Below, piece by piece: positions 17,596 to 26,631 of a stretch of DNA of 64,000 bases. The translations under genes were made by a program, and so were the position numbers. This DNA comes from Streptomyces sp. NBC_00162 (lineage in GTDB: Bacteria > Actinomycetota > Actinomycetes > Streptomycetales > Streptomycetaceae). Each line of letters begins with the position of its first letter. Positions within the stretch are counted from its first letter, which is position 1. The stretch covers positions 7,812,001-7,876,000 of the forward strand of contig NZ_CP102509.1 of the NCBI RefSeq assembly GCF_024611995.1, written 5' to 3'. The notes beneath the pieces were generated by a model. The model saw only the letters and a program-made list of their open reading frames with translations, was not told the DNA's origin and made no database searches.

Positions 17596-18447
17596 GTGTT
17601 CCGGACGGCCCAAGGACACCGCACGCACCGCAGCAGCCACCGCATCCGTACGGCAGCCTGCGCTGCCGCCGCCGCGGGAATGTTCCTCGCGGTGGGCTGT
17701 TCCTCCGGCGACGGCGGTCCGGGGGAGGCGGCCGGCGGAGTGCCCGTCGTCGAGAAGGGCAAGCTGACCACCTGCACCCATCTTCCCTACCCGCCCTTCC
17801 AGTTCGAGCAGAGCGGCAAGGTCGTCGGCTTCGACGTGGCCCTGATCGACCTGGTCGCGAAGAACCTCGGGGTCGAACAGAAGATCCTCGACACGCCGTT
17901 CGAGAACTTCAAGACCGGTGCCTTCCTCAACTCGGGCCAGTGCGACCTCGCCGCGGCCGGCATGACGATCACCGACGAGCGCAAGAAGAACGTCGACTTC
18001 TCCGTCCCCTACTTCGACGCCACCCAGGCGCTCCTCGCGACGAAGAAGAGCGGTGTCACCTCGCTCGCCGACGTCAAGGCGAAGGGGAAGAAGCTGGGCG
18101 CGCAGGCCGAGACCACCGGCGAGAGCTATGCCAAGGCCCAGGGCTTCAACCCGGTCGCCTTCGAGAGCTCGGACGCGGTGCTCAACGGACTGCGCACGGG
18201 GCAGGTCGACGCGGTCGTCATCGACTACCCCGTCGTCCAGGGCTGGCTCAAGGACAAGGCGAACGCCTCGGAGTTCGTCCTCGGACAGAACATCGAGACC
18301 GGTGAGCAGTACGGCTTCTCGGTGAAGAAGGGCAACGCCGCCCTCCTCGCCGCGATCGACAAGGCGATCACGACCGCCAAGGCGGACGGCACCTACAAGA
18401 AGCTCTACGAGCAGTGGATCGGCCCGCTGCCCCAGGCCACCTCGTGA
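17596..18447 (+). CDS. Glutamate-type amino acid ABC transporter, binding lipoprotein
   Basis: 283 residues from GTG 17596, with GGAGG six bases upstream. The lipobox is VGC in MFLAVGCSSGD. The mature part is a family 3 solute-binding protein: LTTCTHLPYPPFQFEQSGKVVGFDVALIDLVAK, AAAGMTITDERKKNVDFSVPYFD, and the C-terminal DGTYKKLYEQWIG. It is the first gene of a binding protein, permease, ATPase operon. Ligand is probably a polar amino acid such as glutamate, glutamine or cystine; specificity is not readable. Confidence 0.92.
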   Translation: MFRTAQGHRTHRSSHRIRTAACAAAAAGMFLAVGCSSGDGGPGEAAGGVPVVEKGKLTTCTHLPYPPFQFEQSGKVVGFDVALIDLVAKNLGVEQKILDTPFENFKTGAFLNSGQCDLAAAGMTITDERKKNVDFSVPYFDATQALLATKKSGVTSLADVKAKGKKLGAQAETTGESYAKAQGFNPVAFESSDAVLNGLRTGQVDAVVIDYPVVQGWLKDKANASEFVLGQNIETGEQYGFSVKKGNAALLAAIDKAITTAKADGTYKKLYEQWIGPLPQATS

Positions 18448-19244
18448 CCTCTCGGCTGACCCGGCGCCAGCGGCGCCGGGTATGGCAGGGCGTGCAATAC
18501 GCGATCTTCGTCGGCGCAGTGGTCCTGATCGCCGTCCTGGCCGACTGGGACCGCCTGCAGAACCAGTTCGCGCAGACCGACCTGGCCGTCCGCCTCTTCC
18601 CGGACATCATCACCATCGCCCTGCGCAACACGGTGGTGTACACGGTGTCCGGGTTCGTCCTCGGCCTGGTCCTCGGTCTCGTCATCGCCATGATGAGACT
18701 GTCCTCGGTGACCCCCTACCGGTGGGTCGCCAGCATGTACATCGAACTGTTCCGAGGCCTGCCCGCCCTGCTGATCTTCATCTTCGTGGGCGTGGCGGTG
18801 CCGCTGGCGTTCCCCGGGACCGAGATCCCCGGCGGTACGTACGGGAAGGTCGCGATCGGTCTCGGCCTGGTCGCCGCCGCCTACATGGCCGAAACGATCC
18901 GGGCCGGCATCCAGGCGGTGCCCAAGGGGCAGATGGAGGCGGCCCGTTCGCTGGGCTTCTCGCACGCCCGCGCCATGGTGTCGGTGATCATTCCGCAGGC
19001 GTTCCGCATCGTCATCCCGCCGCTCACCAACGAGCTGGTCCTGCTGTTCAAGGACTCCTCCCTGGTGCTGTTCCTGGGCGTGACACTGGAGGAGCGGGAA
19101 CTGACGAAATACGGCCGTGACCTCGCGAGCGAGACCGCCAACTCCACCCCGATCCTGGTCGCGGGCCTGTGCTACCTCCTCGTCACCATTCCGCTGAGCA
19201 TCGTGGTGCGCCGCCTCGAGGCCCGCGGGGACAAGGCCACGTGA
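18444..19244 (+). CDS. Amino acid ABC transporter permease
   Basis: 266 residues from GTG 18444, overlapping the preceding stop (GTGA). It is a HisM/GlnP-type permease: [38 protein letters not shown] and the EAA coupling loop [27 protein letters not shown]. Five spans follow from about residue 20. It is the only permease in the operon, while glutamate systems such as GluABCD have two, so it likely works as a homodimer. Confidence 0.92.
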   Translation: MTSRLTRRQRRRVWQGVQYAIFVGAVVLIAVLADWDRLQNQFAQTDLAVRLFPDIITIALRNTVVYTVSGFVLGLVLGLVIAMMRLSSVTPYRWVASMYIELFRGLPALLIFIFVGVAVPLAFPGTEIPGGTYGKVAIGLGLVAAAYMAETIRAGIQAVPKGQMEAARSLGFSHARAMVSVIIPQAFRIVIPPLTNELVLLFKDSSLVLFLGVTLEERELTKYGRDLASETANSTPILVAGLCYLLVTIPLSIVVRRLEARGDKAT

Positions 19245-19251
19245 GGACGAG

Positions 19252-20097
19252 ATGAGACCCAAGACGGGAAATGCGGACACGATGACCACGGACCGCCCGG
19301 AGATCGAGATCCGGGGGCTGCACAAGTCCTTCGGCGACAACCACGTCCTGCGCGGCATCGACCTGGACATCGCCCGCGGCGAGGTGGTGTGCGTCATCGG
19401 ACCGTCCGGCTCCGGCAAGTCGACGCTCCTGCGCTGCGTGAACCTGCTGGAGGAGCCGAGCGAGGGCCAGGTCTTCGTCGGCGGCACGGAGGTCACCGAC
19501 CTCGACGTCGACATCGACGCCGTGCGCCGCCGCATCGGCATGGTCTTCCAGCAGTTCAACCTGTTCCCGCACGTGAGCGTCACCGAGAACCTCACCCTGC
19601 CGCAGCGGCGGGTGCTCGGGAGGGACAAGGCACAGGCCGCCGCCGTCGCCCGGGAGAACCTCGAGCGCGTCGGCCTCGCCGACAAGGCGGACGCCTTTCC
19701 GGCGCAGCTGTCCGGCGGTCAGCAGCAGCGGGTGGCGATCGCCCGGGCCCTGTCGATGGGGCCCGAGGTGATGCTCTTCGACGAGCCGACCTCGGCGCTC
19801 GACCCGGAACTCGTCGGCGAGGTGCTGTCGGTGATGCGGGTGCTGGCGGGCGAGGGCATGACGATGATGGTCGTCACCCACGAGATGAGCTTCGCCCGCG
19901 AGGTCGCGGACCGCGTCGTGTTCATGGACGGCGGGGTGATCGTCGAGCAGGGACCGGCCTCGCAGGTGGTCGCGCGTCCGCTGCACGAGAGGACCCGCAA
20001 CTTCCTCAACCGGATCCTGGACCCGACGGCGGTCGAGTCACCGGCCGCTCACGGCACCGAGCCGGGCAAACCGGACGACGGGCGGCCCGCTGAGTGA
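19252..20097 (+). CDS. Amino acid ABC transporter ATP-binding protein
   Basis: 281 residues from ATG 19252 (GAGGA four bases upstream); ATG 19282 would give a more usual short N terminus but its ribosome site is poorer. Walker A is GPSGSGKST, the Q-loop is FQQFNLFPH, the signature is [15 protein letters not shown], Walker B is [13 protein letters not shown] and the switch is VVTHEMSF. This is the polar amino acid (GlnQ/GluA) class. The C terminus is extended by about 25 residues rich in Pro, Gly and Asp. Confidence 0.92.
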   Translation: MRPKTGNADTMTTDRPEIEIRGLHKSFGDNHVLRGIDLDIARGEVVCVIGPSGSGKSTLLRCVNLLEEPSEGQVFVGGTEVTDLDVDIDAVRRRIGMVFQQFNLFPHVSVTENLTLPQRRVLGRDKAQAAAVARENLERVGLADKADAFPAQLSGGQQQRVAIARALSMGPEVMLFDEPTSALDPELVGEVLSVMRVLAGEGMTMMVVTHEMSFAREVADRVVFMDGGVIVEQGPASQVVARPLHERTRNFLNRILDPTAVESPAAHGTEPGKPDDGRPAE

Positions 20098-20253
20098 GGT
20101 CCGGGCCGCGGGCGGGCGTTCATGCGGTTATCCGGTCGTCGCTCACAGGTGTAGGGGTGGGGATGCCGGGGGAGAAGTGGCTCAGGCGCCTGTGACCGGG
20201 CGCCGCGGTGGCCCGGACCCGGGCCACTCGCTGAATTGAGCAGAGGGATGAGT

Positions 20254-20457
20254 ATGGCCAGCGGCACCGTGAAGTGGTTCAACTCCGAGAAGGGCTTCGG
20301 CTTCATCGCCCAGGACGGAGGCGGACCGGATGTCTTCGCCCACTACTCCAACATCTCCGGCAACGGATACCGCGAGCTGACCGAGGGCGAGACGGTGTCG
20401 TTCGACGTCACGCAGGGCCAGAAGGGTCCGCAGGCGGAGAACATCGTCCGCGGCTGA
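20254..20457 (+). CDS. Cold-shock domain RNA-binding protein, CspA family
   Basis: 67 residues from ATG 20254, with AGAGGG six bases upstream; an in-frame ATG at 20248 and TTG at 20236 are less likely. It is a single cold-shock OB fold with both RNP motifs: KGFGFI and VFAHYS. Length and the opening [17 protein letters not shown] match the standard actinobacterial CspA/ScoF type. It binds single-stranded RNA or DNA and melts secondary structure. It stands alone between two transporter-like units and has its own terminator. Confidence 0.96.
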   Translation: MASGTVKWFNSEKGFGFIAQDGGGPDVFAHYSNISGNGYRELTEGETVSFDVTQGQKGPQAENIVRG

Positions 20458-20477
20458 CCTCCCGCCCGGTCGTTCCC

Positions 20478-20508
20478 GGCGGCGCCCGCACCCGGTGCGG
20501 GCGCCGCC
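20478..20508 (+). terminator. Terminator of cold-shock gene
   Basis: Perfect 14-bp arms GGCGGCGCCCGCAC/GTGCGGGCGCCGCC with a CCG loop, 20 bp after the stop. Confidence 0.85.
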
Positions 20509-20652
20509 GTCATGATTCCGCGCCGCCGCCCGCTCCTTGATCCACGCGTGCGGCCCGACCGGCGAATCCGGGCGACACGGGCTATGGCAGCCACCGGTTT
20601 CGGATGGCACTCTCGTGTCCTCGAAAGCGGCACCCTGGGGGGGGAAACACAC

Positions 20653-22656
20653 GTGATGGAGCCGGGTACGGGCATGGGCCTGCGCGGCCGCAGCGGCATC
20701 CTGTCGCTGGTCGACGCCTGCCTGAAGGAAACCCCCGCAGCCGAGCGGCCCCTGACCATGCTGCTCGGTCCGCCCGGTAGCGGCGCCAGCGAGGCGCACA
20801 GCGCCCTCATGGAGCACTTCGGGCCCCAATACCCCTTCGCCTTCGTCAACTTCGGCGGAGCACAGTCACTCCTGCCCCGCTACGCCCTCGGTCTGCTCGC
20901 CCGCCAGCTCGAACGCAAACTGCCCCGCTACGGCCGCTCCCACTTCCCGCTGCTCAGCCTCGGTCTGCTCGCGTCCGACCAGGAACTGCGCATGCGCAGC
21001 CTCGCCGAAGGCCGGCGCGCGGTGCAACGGCAGCTCGACCGGTTCCAGGAGGAGAACGAGGCCCGGCACGGCGACTACCTGGCCGCCTTCTTCGAAGTGG
21101 GCATGGGCGCGGTCGGCATGCCCGAAGGCGCCTCCACCGCCGCCCTCGCCCTGTTCCAGGACGCCCTGCGACGGAGCCGCCGCAGCATGCCGAACCTGTT
21201 CGGCGGCAGGCTCGGCAGCCGGCTCACCTCAGGCGCCCAGTGGTACGGACGGCATCCCATGACCCGCAGCGGGGATCCCATGGAGGCCCTCGTCGAGCTC
21301 AACCTGTGGCGCCACGAGGGAGACGAGAACGAGCAGGAGCGGCTCGACCTCGTCCTCTTCTCGGCGTTCCTGGAGGATCTCAGACGCAACACCGCCCGCA
21401 GCTTCATGCCCCGTTCCTACCTGCTGCTCCTCGACAACTCCCACACCGAATACGGCCGCCGCTTCCTGGACCTGCTGGTGCGCGCCCGGCACGACAACAC
21501 GGTCGTGGCCGGACACGACAGCGACCCGCTGACCATCGTCGCCAGCTCCAACCGCTGGCTGCCCCGCTGGGGGCCGGCCACCGGGGACTCCTGGCCCTGG
21601 CAGCTGCGCGGCCCGGACCGGGCCTCGCTGTCCGACTGGAACACCCACCGGCCGACCCGGGACAGCGAGGACACCTGGTGGTATCCGTTACGCCTGCGCG
21701 ACCTCAACCTGGACGAGGTGCGCATCCGCATAGAGCTCCAGCTCGGCGGCCACAGCGATCTCGCCCCGCTGACCCGCCTCACCCCCTTCGTGCACCGGCT
21801 CACCGGCGGTCTGCCGCGCGCCGTCCACCAAGTGCTCGACGTACTGCGCCAGTCCGGACCGCCGCCGGACTCGGGCCCCCAGCAGGACCGCTGGCTGCGC
21901 ACCCTCCCCGACCGGCCGCTGCGCAGCGGCGAACACACCGCCACCCTCGCGGACACCGCCCTCAGCCACCTCCTGCGCGACTTCGACGACACCGAGCGCG
22001 CGACCCTCGCCGAATGCGCCGCCGCCAGGGACTTCTCCGTCGGCACCCGGCTGCTCAGCCCCGGCGACGCCCTGTTCGGTGAGATCCGCTCCCGCTGGCT
22101 GCTGTCCGGACCGCTCACCGTCGTCCCCGTACTCCACCCGTGGCTGCGCCGGCTGCTGCTGTGGCGGCTGGCCGGCCGCCCCGACGCGTGGGACGCCGCG
22201 CACGAACTCCTGGCGGAGTTCTACCGCGGTGAGGGGAAGGCGGTGCAGGAGATGTACCACCAGCTCGCCGCCGGGCGGACCGACGAGGTCACCGCCCATC
22301 TGACACGGCGCTTCACCGAAGTGCCGGCCGCGCAGTGGATCGCCGAGTTCAACGCGATCACCGCCGCCCCCAACCGCCTCCCGGCGGACCGCGGCCCGCT
22401 GGAACTCCTCGCCGGGCTCGGCCCGCGCCGCCCCGAGCGCGTGATGGACGTCGAGTCCGTGATCCACACACTCGTGACCACCCGCTGGGTGTGGAGCGAT
22501 CCGCTCGCCGACCCCGCCATGCGACTCAACGACATGATCGCCGACGGCTACACCCAGCTGTCACAACTGCGGAGGAACGACATCGTGGCCCTGTTCAACG
22601 AGGCGGAGCGCCACCGTCACTGGCGCGATCCCCAGACGGCCGGCGGGGAGGGCTGA
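20653..22656 (+). CDS. Large P-loop NTPase-like protein with degenerate Walker A; TTA codon
   Basis: 667 residues from GTG 20653 (seven bases after a GGGGGGGGA tract); ATG 20656 is equally possible. Near the N terminus LLGPPGSGAS (38-47) occupies the Walker A position, but the invariant Lys is Ala. The Walker B-like strand YLLLLDNSH is intact. The rest is helical, with a LTGGLPRAVHQVLD segment like the GxP region of AAA/STAND ATPases. There is no signal peptide or membrane span. The gene ends 4 bp before the next one, so the pair is an operon. Codon 346 is TTA (21688-21690). I do not recognise a named family; it may be a nucleotide-binding switch or a pseudo-ATPase. Confidence 0.85.
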   Translation: MMEPGTGMGLRGRSGILSLVDACLKETPAAERPLTMLLGPPGSGASEAHSALMEHFGPQYPFAFVNFGGAQSLLPRYALGLLARQLERKLPRYGRSHFPLLSLGLLASDQELRMRSLAEGRRAVQRQLDRFQEENEARHGDYLAAFFEVGMGAVGMPEGASTAALALFQDALRRSRRSMPNLFGGRLGSRLTSGAQWYGRHPMTRSGDPMEALVELNLWRHEGDENEQERLDLVLFSAFLEDLRRNTARSFMPRSYLLLLDNSHTEYGRRFLDLLVRARHDNTVVAGHDSDPLTIVASSNRWLPRWGPATGDSWPWQLRGPDRASLSDWNTHRPTRDSEDTWWYPLRLRDLNLDEVRIRIELQLGGHSDLAPLTRLTPFVHRLTGGLPRAVHQVLDVLRQSGPPPDSGPQQDRWLRTLPDRPLRSGEHTATLADTALSHLLRDFDDTERATLAECAAARDFSVGTRLLSPGDALFGEIRSRWLLSGPLTVVPVLHPWLRRLLLWRLAGRPDAWDAAHELLAEFYRGEGKAVQEMYHQLAAGRTDEVTAHLTRRFTEVPAAQWIAEFNAITAAPNRLPADRGPLELLAGLGPRRPERVMDVESVIHTLVTTRWVWSDPLADPAMRLNDMIADGYTQLSQLRRNDIVALFNEAERHRHWRDPQTAGGEG

Positions 22657-22660
22657 GCCC

Positions 22661-24139
22661 GTGGTCAGACTCGAATGGCCGCTGCACGTCGTGCGCCGCG
22701 TGGCCCTGGCCGTCGCCGTTGCCGTCGCACTGGTGGCGGCCGGCTGGCTGGGCGTCGGCTGGATCCAGGAACGGCTGTCGAGATGCGCCGACGGAGTGGT
22801 CGAACAGGGTCCCCGCGACGAATGCGTCGGCGTGACCGACGGCTCCTACGCCTTCGCACCGGACCTCGACGCGGTGGGCAAGAAGATCGAGGAGGAGAAC
22901 GCCCGGGTCCTCGCCGACGCGGACAAGGAACCGTACGTCAGCGTCGCCTACCTGACCTCCTTCACCACCACCGCCGATGACAGCAACTCCGCCGAGGGCG
23001 TCCGGCACGAACTGCAGGGCGCCTATCTCGCCCAGTACCGGCACAATCGCGGCGATCTGTCCGCCACCCCCAAGATCCGCCTCCTGATAGCGAACGCGGG
23101 CAGCAAGTCGGCGCACTGGCAGCACACCGTGGACGAGCTGATCGCCCGCAAGGACGCCCCGGACCGGCTGGTCGCCGTGGCCGGCCTCGGACCGAGCACG
23201 AACGAGAACCTCGCGGCCATACGGCGTCTCTCCGAGAACGGGATCGCCATGGTCGGCTCCACCATGACCGCCACGAACATCCAGGGCATCACCGGCTTCG
23301 TACGGGTCGCCCCCACCAACGAGGACGAGGCGTACGCGGCGGCCGCCTACCTCAAACGGCGGGGCGTCGGCACCGCGGTCGTCATCCAGGACGTGGCGGA
23401 GGGAAACCTGTACGCGTCCACCCTCGGCACGGCCTTCACCAAGGCCTTCCAGGAGGGTGACAAGCACAGGCTCGTCGCCGAACGCATGACGTACGACTCC
23501 TCCGTCAGCAGCGCCTGGCAGAACGAGCTCCGCTACATGCCCGGCCAGCTGTGCCAGCAACGCCCCCAGCTCGTCTACTTCGCGGGCCGCGGCCAGCACC
23601 TCACCCACTTCCTGGACGCCCTGTCCAACCGCAGCTGCACCGACCAGAAGTTCACCGTCTTCGCCGGGGACGACACCACCAACCTGACCGCCGAGCAGCT
23701 CGCCCACGCCGCCGAGACGGGCGTCGAGGTGCTCTACACCGGCCTCTCCCACCCCGACATGTACCGCGCGTCGCCGCAGTCGGTGTCCGCGCCGTCCGCG
23801 AAGAACTTCCAGCAGGGCGGGCTGCTCGACCAGTGGTTCCCGCACGACCGCCGGGACGACGGCGGGGCCCTGATGGGCCACGACGCCGTCCTCACCGCGG
23901 GCCACGGGATCCAGATGGCCGCCCGCTGGCAGGGCAAGGTCGCCGGCGACGCCGTGGCCCGGATGTTCCACCAGATGGACGGAAGCCAGCAGGTGGCCGG
24001 GGCCAGCGGTTTCATCTCTTTCCAGAACAACGGCAATCCCCGCAACAAGGCGGTCCCGATCCTGCGGCTCAACGCCAAGGGCCAGGCCGAGTTCGTCGAG
24101 GTGTCCGCGGCGGAGGGCAAGCCCCCGGAACAACAGTGA
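22661..24139 (+). CDS. Membrane-anchored type I substrate-binding protein, coupled to P-loop protein
   Basis: 492 residues from GTG 22661, 4 bp after the previous stop. One N-terminal span (RVALAVAVAVALVAAGWLGVGW) without lipobox anchors a large outside domain of the branched-chain amino acid-binding type: PYVSVAYLTSFTTT, LIANAGSKSAHWQ, VAVAGLGPSTNENLAAIRRLSENGIAMVGSTMTA and VYFAGRGQHLTHFLDAL. No permease or transport ATPase is nearby, so it is more likely a receptor than a transporter part. The coupled cytosolic P-loop protein would be the inside partner, but no obvious domain crosses the membrane except this single helix. Confidence 0.88.
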   Translation: MVRLEWPLHVVRRVALAVAVAVALVAAGWLGVGWIQERLSRCADGVVEQGPRDECVGVTDGSYAFAPDLDAVGKKIEEENARVLADADKEPYVSVAYLTSFTTTADDSNSAEGVRHELQGAYLAQYRHNRGDLSATPKIRLLIANAGSKSAHWQHTVDELIARKDAPDRLVAVAGLGPSTNENLAAIRRLSENGIAMVGSTMTATNIQGITGFVRVAPTNEDEAYAAAAYLKRRGVGTAVVIQDVAEGNLYASTLGTAFTKAFQEGDKHRLVAERMTYDSSVSSAWQNELRYMPGQLCQQRPQLVYFAGRGQHLTHFLDALSNRSCTDQKFTVFAGDDTTNLTAEQLAHAAETGVEVLYTGLSHPDMYRASPQSVSAPSAKNFQQGGLLDQWFPHDRRDDGGALMGHDAVLTAGHGIQMAARWQGKVAGDAVARMFHQMDGSQQVAGASGFISFQNNGNPRNKAVPILRLNAKGQAEFVEVSAAEGKPPEQQ

Positions 24140-24179
24140 GGGACGGGTGAGCCGCGTCTCACCGGGGCAGCGGCGCTTG

Positions 24180-24201
24180 TCTATGCAACGAGTTGCATAG
24201 A
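24180..24201. promoter_or_regulatory. PadR-type operator palindrome
   Basis: A 22-bp palindrome, T-CTATGCAAC-GA-GTTGCATAG-A, ends 11 bp before the PadR start. PadR regulators bind ATGC/GCAT- or ATGT/ACAT-type dyads separated by eight bases, and this has ATGC-N8-GCAT. Autorepression is the simplest reading. Confidence 0.8.
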
Positions 24202-24212
24202 AAAATCGGGGC

Positions 24213-24767
24213 ATGGCACTCGAGCACGCGATCCTCGTCTCCCTGCTGGAGAAGCCGGGCTCCGGCTATGAGCTGGCCCGCCGCTTCGAGCGGTCCATCG
24301 GCTACTTCTGGACCGCCACCCACCAGCAGATCTACCGCGTGCTCAAGCGCATGGAGGGTGACGGCTGGATCGACGTCCGTGACGTGCCGCAAGAGGCGAG
24401 ACCGGACAAGAAGGAGTACTCCGTCGCCGCCGCCGGCCGGGCCGCCCTGGCCGCCTGGCTCCACGAGCCGATCCAGCCCGAGGGCATCCGGCACGAGCTC
24501 GCCGTGAAGATCCGCGGCGCGGCCTTCGACGACCCGGCCGCGCTGATCCGCGAGGTCGAACGGCACCACCTTGCGCACACCGACCGGCTCACGCGCTATC
24601 TCGCGGGGGAGCTGCGCGACTTCACCGGCCCGGACGCCCCCGCGCCGACCGACGCCGGGCGGGAGCTCCAGCACGTCGTGCTCCGCGGCGGCATCGCCTA
24701 CGAGCGGATGACGATCGCCTGGCTCGAGGACGTGCTCGCCACGCTCCACCGGCTCGCCGAGCGCTGA
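24213..24767 (+). CDS. PadR family transcriptional regulator
   Basis: 184 residues from ATG 24213. The N-terminal winged helix has the PadR hallmarks LEHAILVSLLEKPGSGYELARRF and the Trp/Tyr-rich recognition region FWTATHQQIYRVLKRMEGDGWI. A C-terminal helical dimerisation region follows (VERHHLAHTDRLTRYLAGELR). It probably represses its own gene and the acyl-CoA dehydrogenase 75 bp downstream, released by a small hydrophobic or phenolic ligand as in other PadR proteins. Confidence 0.92.
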   Translation: MALEHAILVSLLEKPGSGYELARRFERSIGYFWTATHQQIYRVLKRMEGDGWIDVRDVPQEARPDKKEYSVAAAGRAALAAWLHEPIQPEGIRHELAVKIRGAAFDDPAALIREVERHHLAHTDRLTRYLAGELRDFTGPDAPAPTDAGRELQHVVLRGGIAYERMTIAWLEDVLATLHRLAER

Positions 24768-24841
24768 ACCCCGTATCTCACCCCCGGAACCTCACCCCCT
24801 TGATCCCTCGACTGATCCCCCGACCCGAAAGGCGGACCTCC

Positions 24842-26566
24842 ATGGCCGACCCGCTGCTGTTCAACCCGCGCACCTACGACCCCGCGCACTTCGACCCCGA
24901 GACCCGCAGGCTGCTGCGCGCCACCGTCGACTGGTTCGAGGACCGCGGCAAGCGCAGGCTCATCGAGGACTACCGCTCCCGTGCCTGGCTCGGCGACTTC
25001 CTGGCGTTCGCCGCCAAGGAGGACCTGTTCGCGACCTTCCTCACCCCGGCCTCCGCCGCCGGCCAGGACGAACCGGACAAGCGCTGGGACACGGCACGGA
25101 TCGCCGCCCTCAACGAGATCTTCGGCTTCTACGGCCTGGACTACTGGTACGCGTGGCAGGTCACCATCCTGGGTCTCGGCCCGGTCTGGCAGAGCGACAA
25201 CGCCGTCGCCCGCGGCCGCGCGGCGCAGCTCCTCGGCGAGGGCGACGTGTTCGCCTTCGGCCTGTCCGAGAAGACCCACGGCGCCGACATCTACTCCACC
25301 GACATGCTGCTGGAGCCGGACGGCGAAGGCGGTTTCCGGGCCGGCGGATCCAAGTACTACATCGGCAACGGCAATGCCGCCGGTCTCGTCTCCGTCTTCG
25401 GCCGCCGCACCGACGTCGAGGGCCCCGACGGCTACGTCTTCTTCGCCGCCGACAGCCGTCACCCGGCGTACCAGCTCGTGAAGAACGTCGTCGACTCCTC
25501 CAAGTACGTCAGCGAGTTCCGTCTCGTCGACTACCCGGTCGGCGCCGACGACGTCCTGCACACCGGCCGCGCCGCCTTCGACGCCGCCCTCAACACCGTT
25601 AACGTCGGCAAGTTCAACCTCTGCACCGCCTCGATCGGCATCTGCGAGCACGCGATGTACGAGGCCGTCACCCACGCGCAGAACCGCATCCTCTACGGGC
25701 GCCCCGTCACCGCCTTCCCGCACGTGCGCCGCGAGCTGGCCGACGCCTACGTCCGCCTCGTCGGGATGAAGCTGTTCAGCGACCGCGCCGTCGACTACTT
25801 CCGCTCCGCCGGCCCCGACGACCGCCGCTACCTGCTGTTCAACCCGATGACCAAGATGAAGGTGACCACCGAGGGCGAGAAGGTCATCGACCTGATGTGG
25901 GACGTCATCGCGGCCAAGGGCTTCGAGAAGGACACCTACTTCGCCCAAGCGGCCGTCGAGATCCGCGGTCTGCCCAAGCTGGAGGGCACGGTCCACGTCA
26001 ACCTGGCGCTGATCCTCAAGTTCATGCGCAACCACCTGCTGGAACCGGCCGAGTACGCACCCGTGCCGACCCGCCTCGACTCCGCCGACGACGCGTTCCT
26101 CTTCCGACAGGGGCCGGCCCGCGGTCTGGGCTCCGTACGCTTCCACGACTGGCGCCCCGCCTACGACGCGTACGCCGCCGTGCCCAATGTCTCCCGCTTC
26201 CGTGAGCAGGCCGACGCCCTGTGCGCGTTCGTCACGACCGCCGCACCCGACGAGGAGCAGAGCCGCGACCTCGATCTTCTCCTGGCCGTGGGCCAGCTGT
26301 TCGCCCTGGTCGTGCACGGCCAGCTGATCCTGGAACAGGCCCGCCTGACCGGTCTGGACGAGGACGTGCTCGACGAACTGTTCGGCGTCCTCGTGCGGGA
26401 CTTCTCCGCGCACGCGGTCGAGCTGCACGGCAAGGACTCCGCCACCGCGGACCAGCAGGACTGGGCCCTCGGCGCCGTCCGGCGCCCGGTCGTCGACGCC
26501 GACCGCTCGGCGCGGGTCTGGGCGCGCGTGGAGGCGCTGGCCGGGGCGTACGAGATGGCGCCGTAA
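24842..26566 (+). CDS. Acyl-CoA dehydrogenase family flavoprotein
   Basis: 574 residues from ATG 24842. It has the acyl-CoA dehydrogenase/oxidase layout: an N-terminal helical domain, a central flavin-binding beta domain with VFAFGLSEKTHGADIYSTD, and a C-terminal helical domain (FNLCTASIGICEHAMYEAVTHAQNR, MTKMKVTTEGEKVIDLMWDVIAAKGFEKD). At 574 residues it is longer than short-chain dehydrogenases (about 380) and closer to long-chain or oxidase-like forms. It would oxidise a fatty acyl-CoA to the enoyl-CoA in the cytosol. Located directly behind the PadR gene, it is the likely target of that regulator. A strong terminator follows. Confidence 0.88.
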   Translation: MADPLLFNPRTYDPAHFDPETRRLLRATVDWFEDRGKRRLIEDYRSRAWLGDFLAFAAKEDLFATFLTPASAAGQDEPDKRWDTARIAALNEIFGFYGLDYWYAWQVTILGLGPVWQSDNAVARGRAAQLLGEGDVFAFGLSEKTHGADIYSTDMLLEPDGEGGFRAGGSKYYIGNGNAAGLVSVFGRRTDVEGPDGYVFFAADSRHPAYQLVKNVVDSSKYVSEFRLVDYPVGADDVLHTGRAAFDAALNTVNVGKFNLCTASIGICEHAMYEAVTHAQNRILYGRPVTAFPHVRRELADAYVRLVGMKLFSDRAVDYFRSAGPDDRRYLLFNPMTKMKVTTEGEKVIDLMWDVIAAKGFEKDTYFAQAAVEIRGLPKLEGTVHVNLALILKFMRNHLLEPAEYAPVPTRLDSADDAFLFRQGPARGLGSVRFHDWRPAYDAYAAVPNVSRFREQADALCAFVTTAAPDEEQSRDLDLLLAVGQLFALVVHGQLILEQARLTGLDEDVLDELFGVLVRDFSAHAVELHGKDSATADQQDWALGAVRRPVVDADRSARVWARVEALAGAYEMAP

Positions 26567-26580
26567 CGAGGCGTGGCGCC

Positions 26581-26618
26581 CGTACGGACGGCTCCCGGCG
26601 ACGGGAGCCGTCCGTACG
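26581..26618. terminator. Bidirectional terminator between convergent genes
   Basis: A perfect 16-bp inverted repeat (CGTACGGACGGCTCCC and complement) with a 6-base loop lies between the dehydrogenase and kinase-lectin genes. Confidence 0.88.
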
Positions 26619-26631
26619 ACGGGCAGACGGG

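Noticed and set aside
10563..20097. A biosynthetic gene cluster around the ABC transporters
   Set aside because: No synthase, synthetase or tailoring genes are seen; these are ordinary nutrient uptake operons.
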